From: Acidimicrobiia bacterium
GTDB lineage: Bacteria; Actinomycetota; Acidimicrobiia; Spongiisociales; UBA5794
NCBI GenBank assembly: GCA_030598905.1
Contig: JAUVPA010000118.1
Location: forward strand, 1-5,903
Direction of reading: 5' to 3'
DNA length: 5,903 nucleotides
The translations under genes were made by a program, and so were the position numbers. Positions 4,827-5,903 of the stretch are shown one piece after another. Under the pieces are notes generated by a model that made no database searches, was not told the DNA's origin, and saw only the letters and a list, made by a program, of their open reading frames with translations. The number at the start of each line of letters is the position of its first letter. Position 1 is the stretch's first letter.

Positions 4827-5219
4827 ATGGAACCACAGACCGAACAACAGCTGAAGGCGCGTCTGACGCCGTTGCAGTACAGGGTCACCCAGGAAGCGGG
4901 TACAGAAGAGGCCTTCACCGGTGAATACCTGGACATGAAGGATGCGGGACGGTACTTGTGCGTGGTCTGTGGCGATGAGTTGTTCGACAGCGGGACAAAA
5001 TTCGAGTCGGGAAGCGGATGGCCCAGCTTCACGTCTGCGATCGCGGACGACGCCGTCGGCACCAACCTCGACAACAGCCACCCCATGGTTCGGACAGAGG
5101 TCACCTGTGCGTCGTGCGGTGCGCACCTCGGGCACGTCTTCGATGACGGACCCGCTCCGACCGGTCTGCGCTACTGCATGAACTCGGCGGCGATGCGCTT
5201 CGAACCCTCCGCGGACTAG
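4827..5219 (+). CDS. msrB: Peptide-methionine (R)-S-oxide reductase MsrB
   Basis: A 130-aa cytosolic repair enzyme that reduces the R epimer of methionine sulfoxide in proteins, normally recharged by thioredoxin. The length and fold match the family. The structural zinc site is Cys45/Cys48 (CVVC) and Cys94/Cys97 (CASC). The substrate segment SGSGWPSF (61-68) is followed by GAHLGHVFDDGPAPTG (98-113). The catalytic residue is Cys117 in RYCMNSAAMRF. The position that carries the resolving cysteine in E. coli MsrB (GCGWPSF, Cys63) is Ser63 here, and the protein has no other free cysteine, so regeneration must go by direct reduction of the sulfenic acid. The ATG at 4827 fits the family start; the frame is open further upstream, but only as the antisense of the methyltransferase gene. 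Its stop overlaps the ligB stop. No msrA is in the window. Confidence 0.96.
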   Translation: MEPQTEQQLKARLTPLQYRVTQEAGTEEAFTGEYLDMKDAGRYLCVVCGDELFDSGTKFESGSGWPSFTSAIADDAVGTNLDNSHPMVRTEVTCASCGAHLGHVFDDGPAPTGLRYCMNSAAMRFEPSAD

Positions 5220-5903
5220 GAGTCTGCCGAGCCCATGCTCGCCCGCAGCGTCTCGACGGTGTCCGCCTCGGACGCCTCCTTGTCTTCGCGGTAACGTTTG
5301 ACGCGGGCGAAACGAAGGGCCATGCCGCCCGGGTAACGCTTGGATCTCTGCACGCCGTCGAAAGCGATCTCGACGATCTGTTCGGGACGGACGAACACGA
5401 CGTGACCGTCACGCGACGTCTCCAACTCCAAGAATCGGTCCGTCTGCCAACACAGCATCTCGTCCGTCATGCCCTTGAAAGTCTTGCCGAGCATCACGAA
5501 GCCGGATCCGTCTTCGGCGCGGGCGCCGAGGTGGATGTTCGACAGGAATCCCTTTCGTCTTCCTGAGCCCCATTCGACAGCAAGTACCACCAGGTCGAGG
5601 GTGTGTGCCGGTTTCACTTTGAGCCAGGAGCCTCCGCGGCGGCCGGCGTCGTACAGGGAGTCGGCGGCTTTGATCACCACTCCCTCGTGGCCGGCGGCGA
5701 CGCTGGCCTGGTAGAAAGCCTCGGCCTCGTCCGGAGCAGTCGTTTCGATCCAGTCGACTCTCTGATCCGGCCCGAGAACCGAAGTGAGTGCCGTCCGCCG
5801 CACAGTGAGAGGCTCGTCGATGAGGTTTCTGCCGTTGAGATGGAGGCAGTCGAAATAGAAGGCCGACAGAACGACGTCCGAACCGGCGGCATTGGTGCTG
5901 AGA
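5216..5903 (-). CDS. ligB: ATP-dependent DNA ligase LigB, C-terminal part (5' end cut by right edge)
   Basis: The last 228 residues of an ATP-dependent DNA ligase closely resembling actinobacterial/mycobacterial LigB (about 500 aa in full). The frame is open to the right edge, so the N-terminal DNA-binding domain and the nucleotidyl-lysine motif I (KxDG) are outside the window. Visible parts, numbered within the fragment, are the motif III region FYFDCLHLNGRNL (15-27), motif IV HEGVVIK (72-78, Glu73), motif V SWLKVKP (92-98), an OB-fold with FVMLGKTFKG and VRPEQIVEIAFDGVQRS, and the motif VI region RYPGGMALRFARVKRYREDK (189-208). The enzyme seals DNA nicks using ATP. It is usually non-essential beside the NAD-dependent LigA and is linked to repair. 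There are no Ku or polymerase modules in the visible part, so it is not the LigD type. It converges with msrB through overlapping stop codons. Confidence 0.95.
   Translation of the reverse strand, partial: LSTNAAGSDVVLSAFYFDCLHLNGRNLIDEPLTVRRTALTSVLGPDQRVDWIETTAPDEAEAFYQASVAAGHEGVVIKAADSLYDAGRRGGSWLKVKPAHTLDLVVLAVEWGSGRRKGFLSNIHLGARAEDGSGFVMLGKTFKGMTDEMLCWQTDRFLELETSRDGHVVFVRPEQIVEIAFDGVQRSKRYPGGMALRFARVKRYREDKEASEADTVETLRASMGSADS

Noticed and set aside
5213..5232. GACT-AGG-AGTC and GAGC-N4-GCTC small hairpins at the msrB/ligB junction as a bidirectional terminator
   Set aside because: The stems are only 4 bp, without T-runs, and lie at or in the ligB coding end.

Overview
The window is high-GC bacterial DNA, densely coding on both strands, with nine protein genes and no RNA gene, mobile element, CRISPR array or integration site that I can see. 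Several features point to an actinomycete: an ATP-dependent ligase closely resembling mycobacterial LigB, an HSD10-type short-chain dehydrogenase, a DUF4404-like protein, GTG starts, and genes whose start codons lie 6-8 nt downstream of a TANNNT box (leaderless mRNAs). A class such as Acidimicrobiia is possible, but this is inference and cannot be settled from the window.

Left part (1-2253): a divergent pair. An aldehyde dehydrogenase gene runs leftward and off the left edge; it is open throughout, with no stop inside the window. An NAD-type short-chain dehydrogenase runs rightward. Only 37 bp separate the two start codons, and each start has its own -10-like box exactly 7 nt upstream. The pairing suggests linked redox steps (alcohol or hydroxyacyl to keto, aldehyde to acid), but no substrate can be named. 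The dehydrogenase has Thr where the catalytic Lys of the YxxxK motif should be.

Middle part (2254-4130): a 197-bp intergenic stretch, a cation diffusion facilitator (Zn2+/Cd2+-type metal efflux), two very small membrane proteins (46 and 55 aa) that look co-transcribed from a promoter embedded in the end of the transporter gene, and a small soluble DUF4404-like protein with a leaderless-type start.

Right part (4131-5903): housekeeping genes on alternating strands. These are a TrmH/SpoU-family RNA 2'-O-methyltransferase (minus), peptide-methionine (R)-S-oxide reductase MsrB (plus), and the C-terminal part of ATP-dependent DNA ligase LigB (minus, cut by the right edge). msrB and ligB converge so tightly that one CTAG tetranucleotide supplies both stop codons.

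I found no convincing new multi-gene system. The points most worth a second look are the catalytic Lys-to-Thr change in the dehydrogenase, the recurring leaderless promoter geometry (five of nine genes), the compact divergent control region, and the pair of tiny membrane genes.
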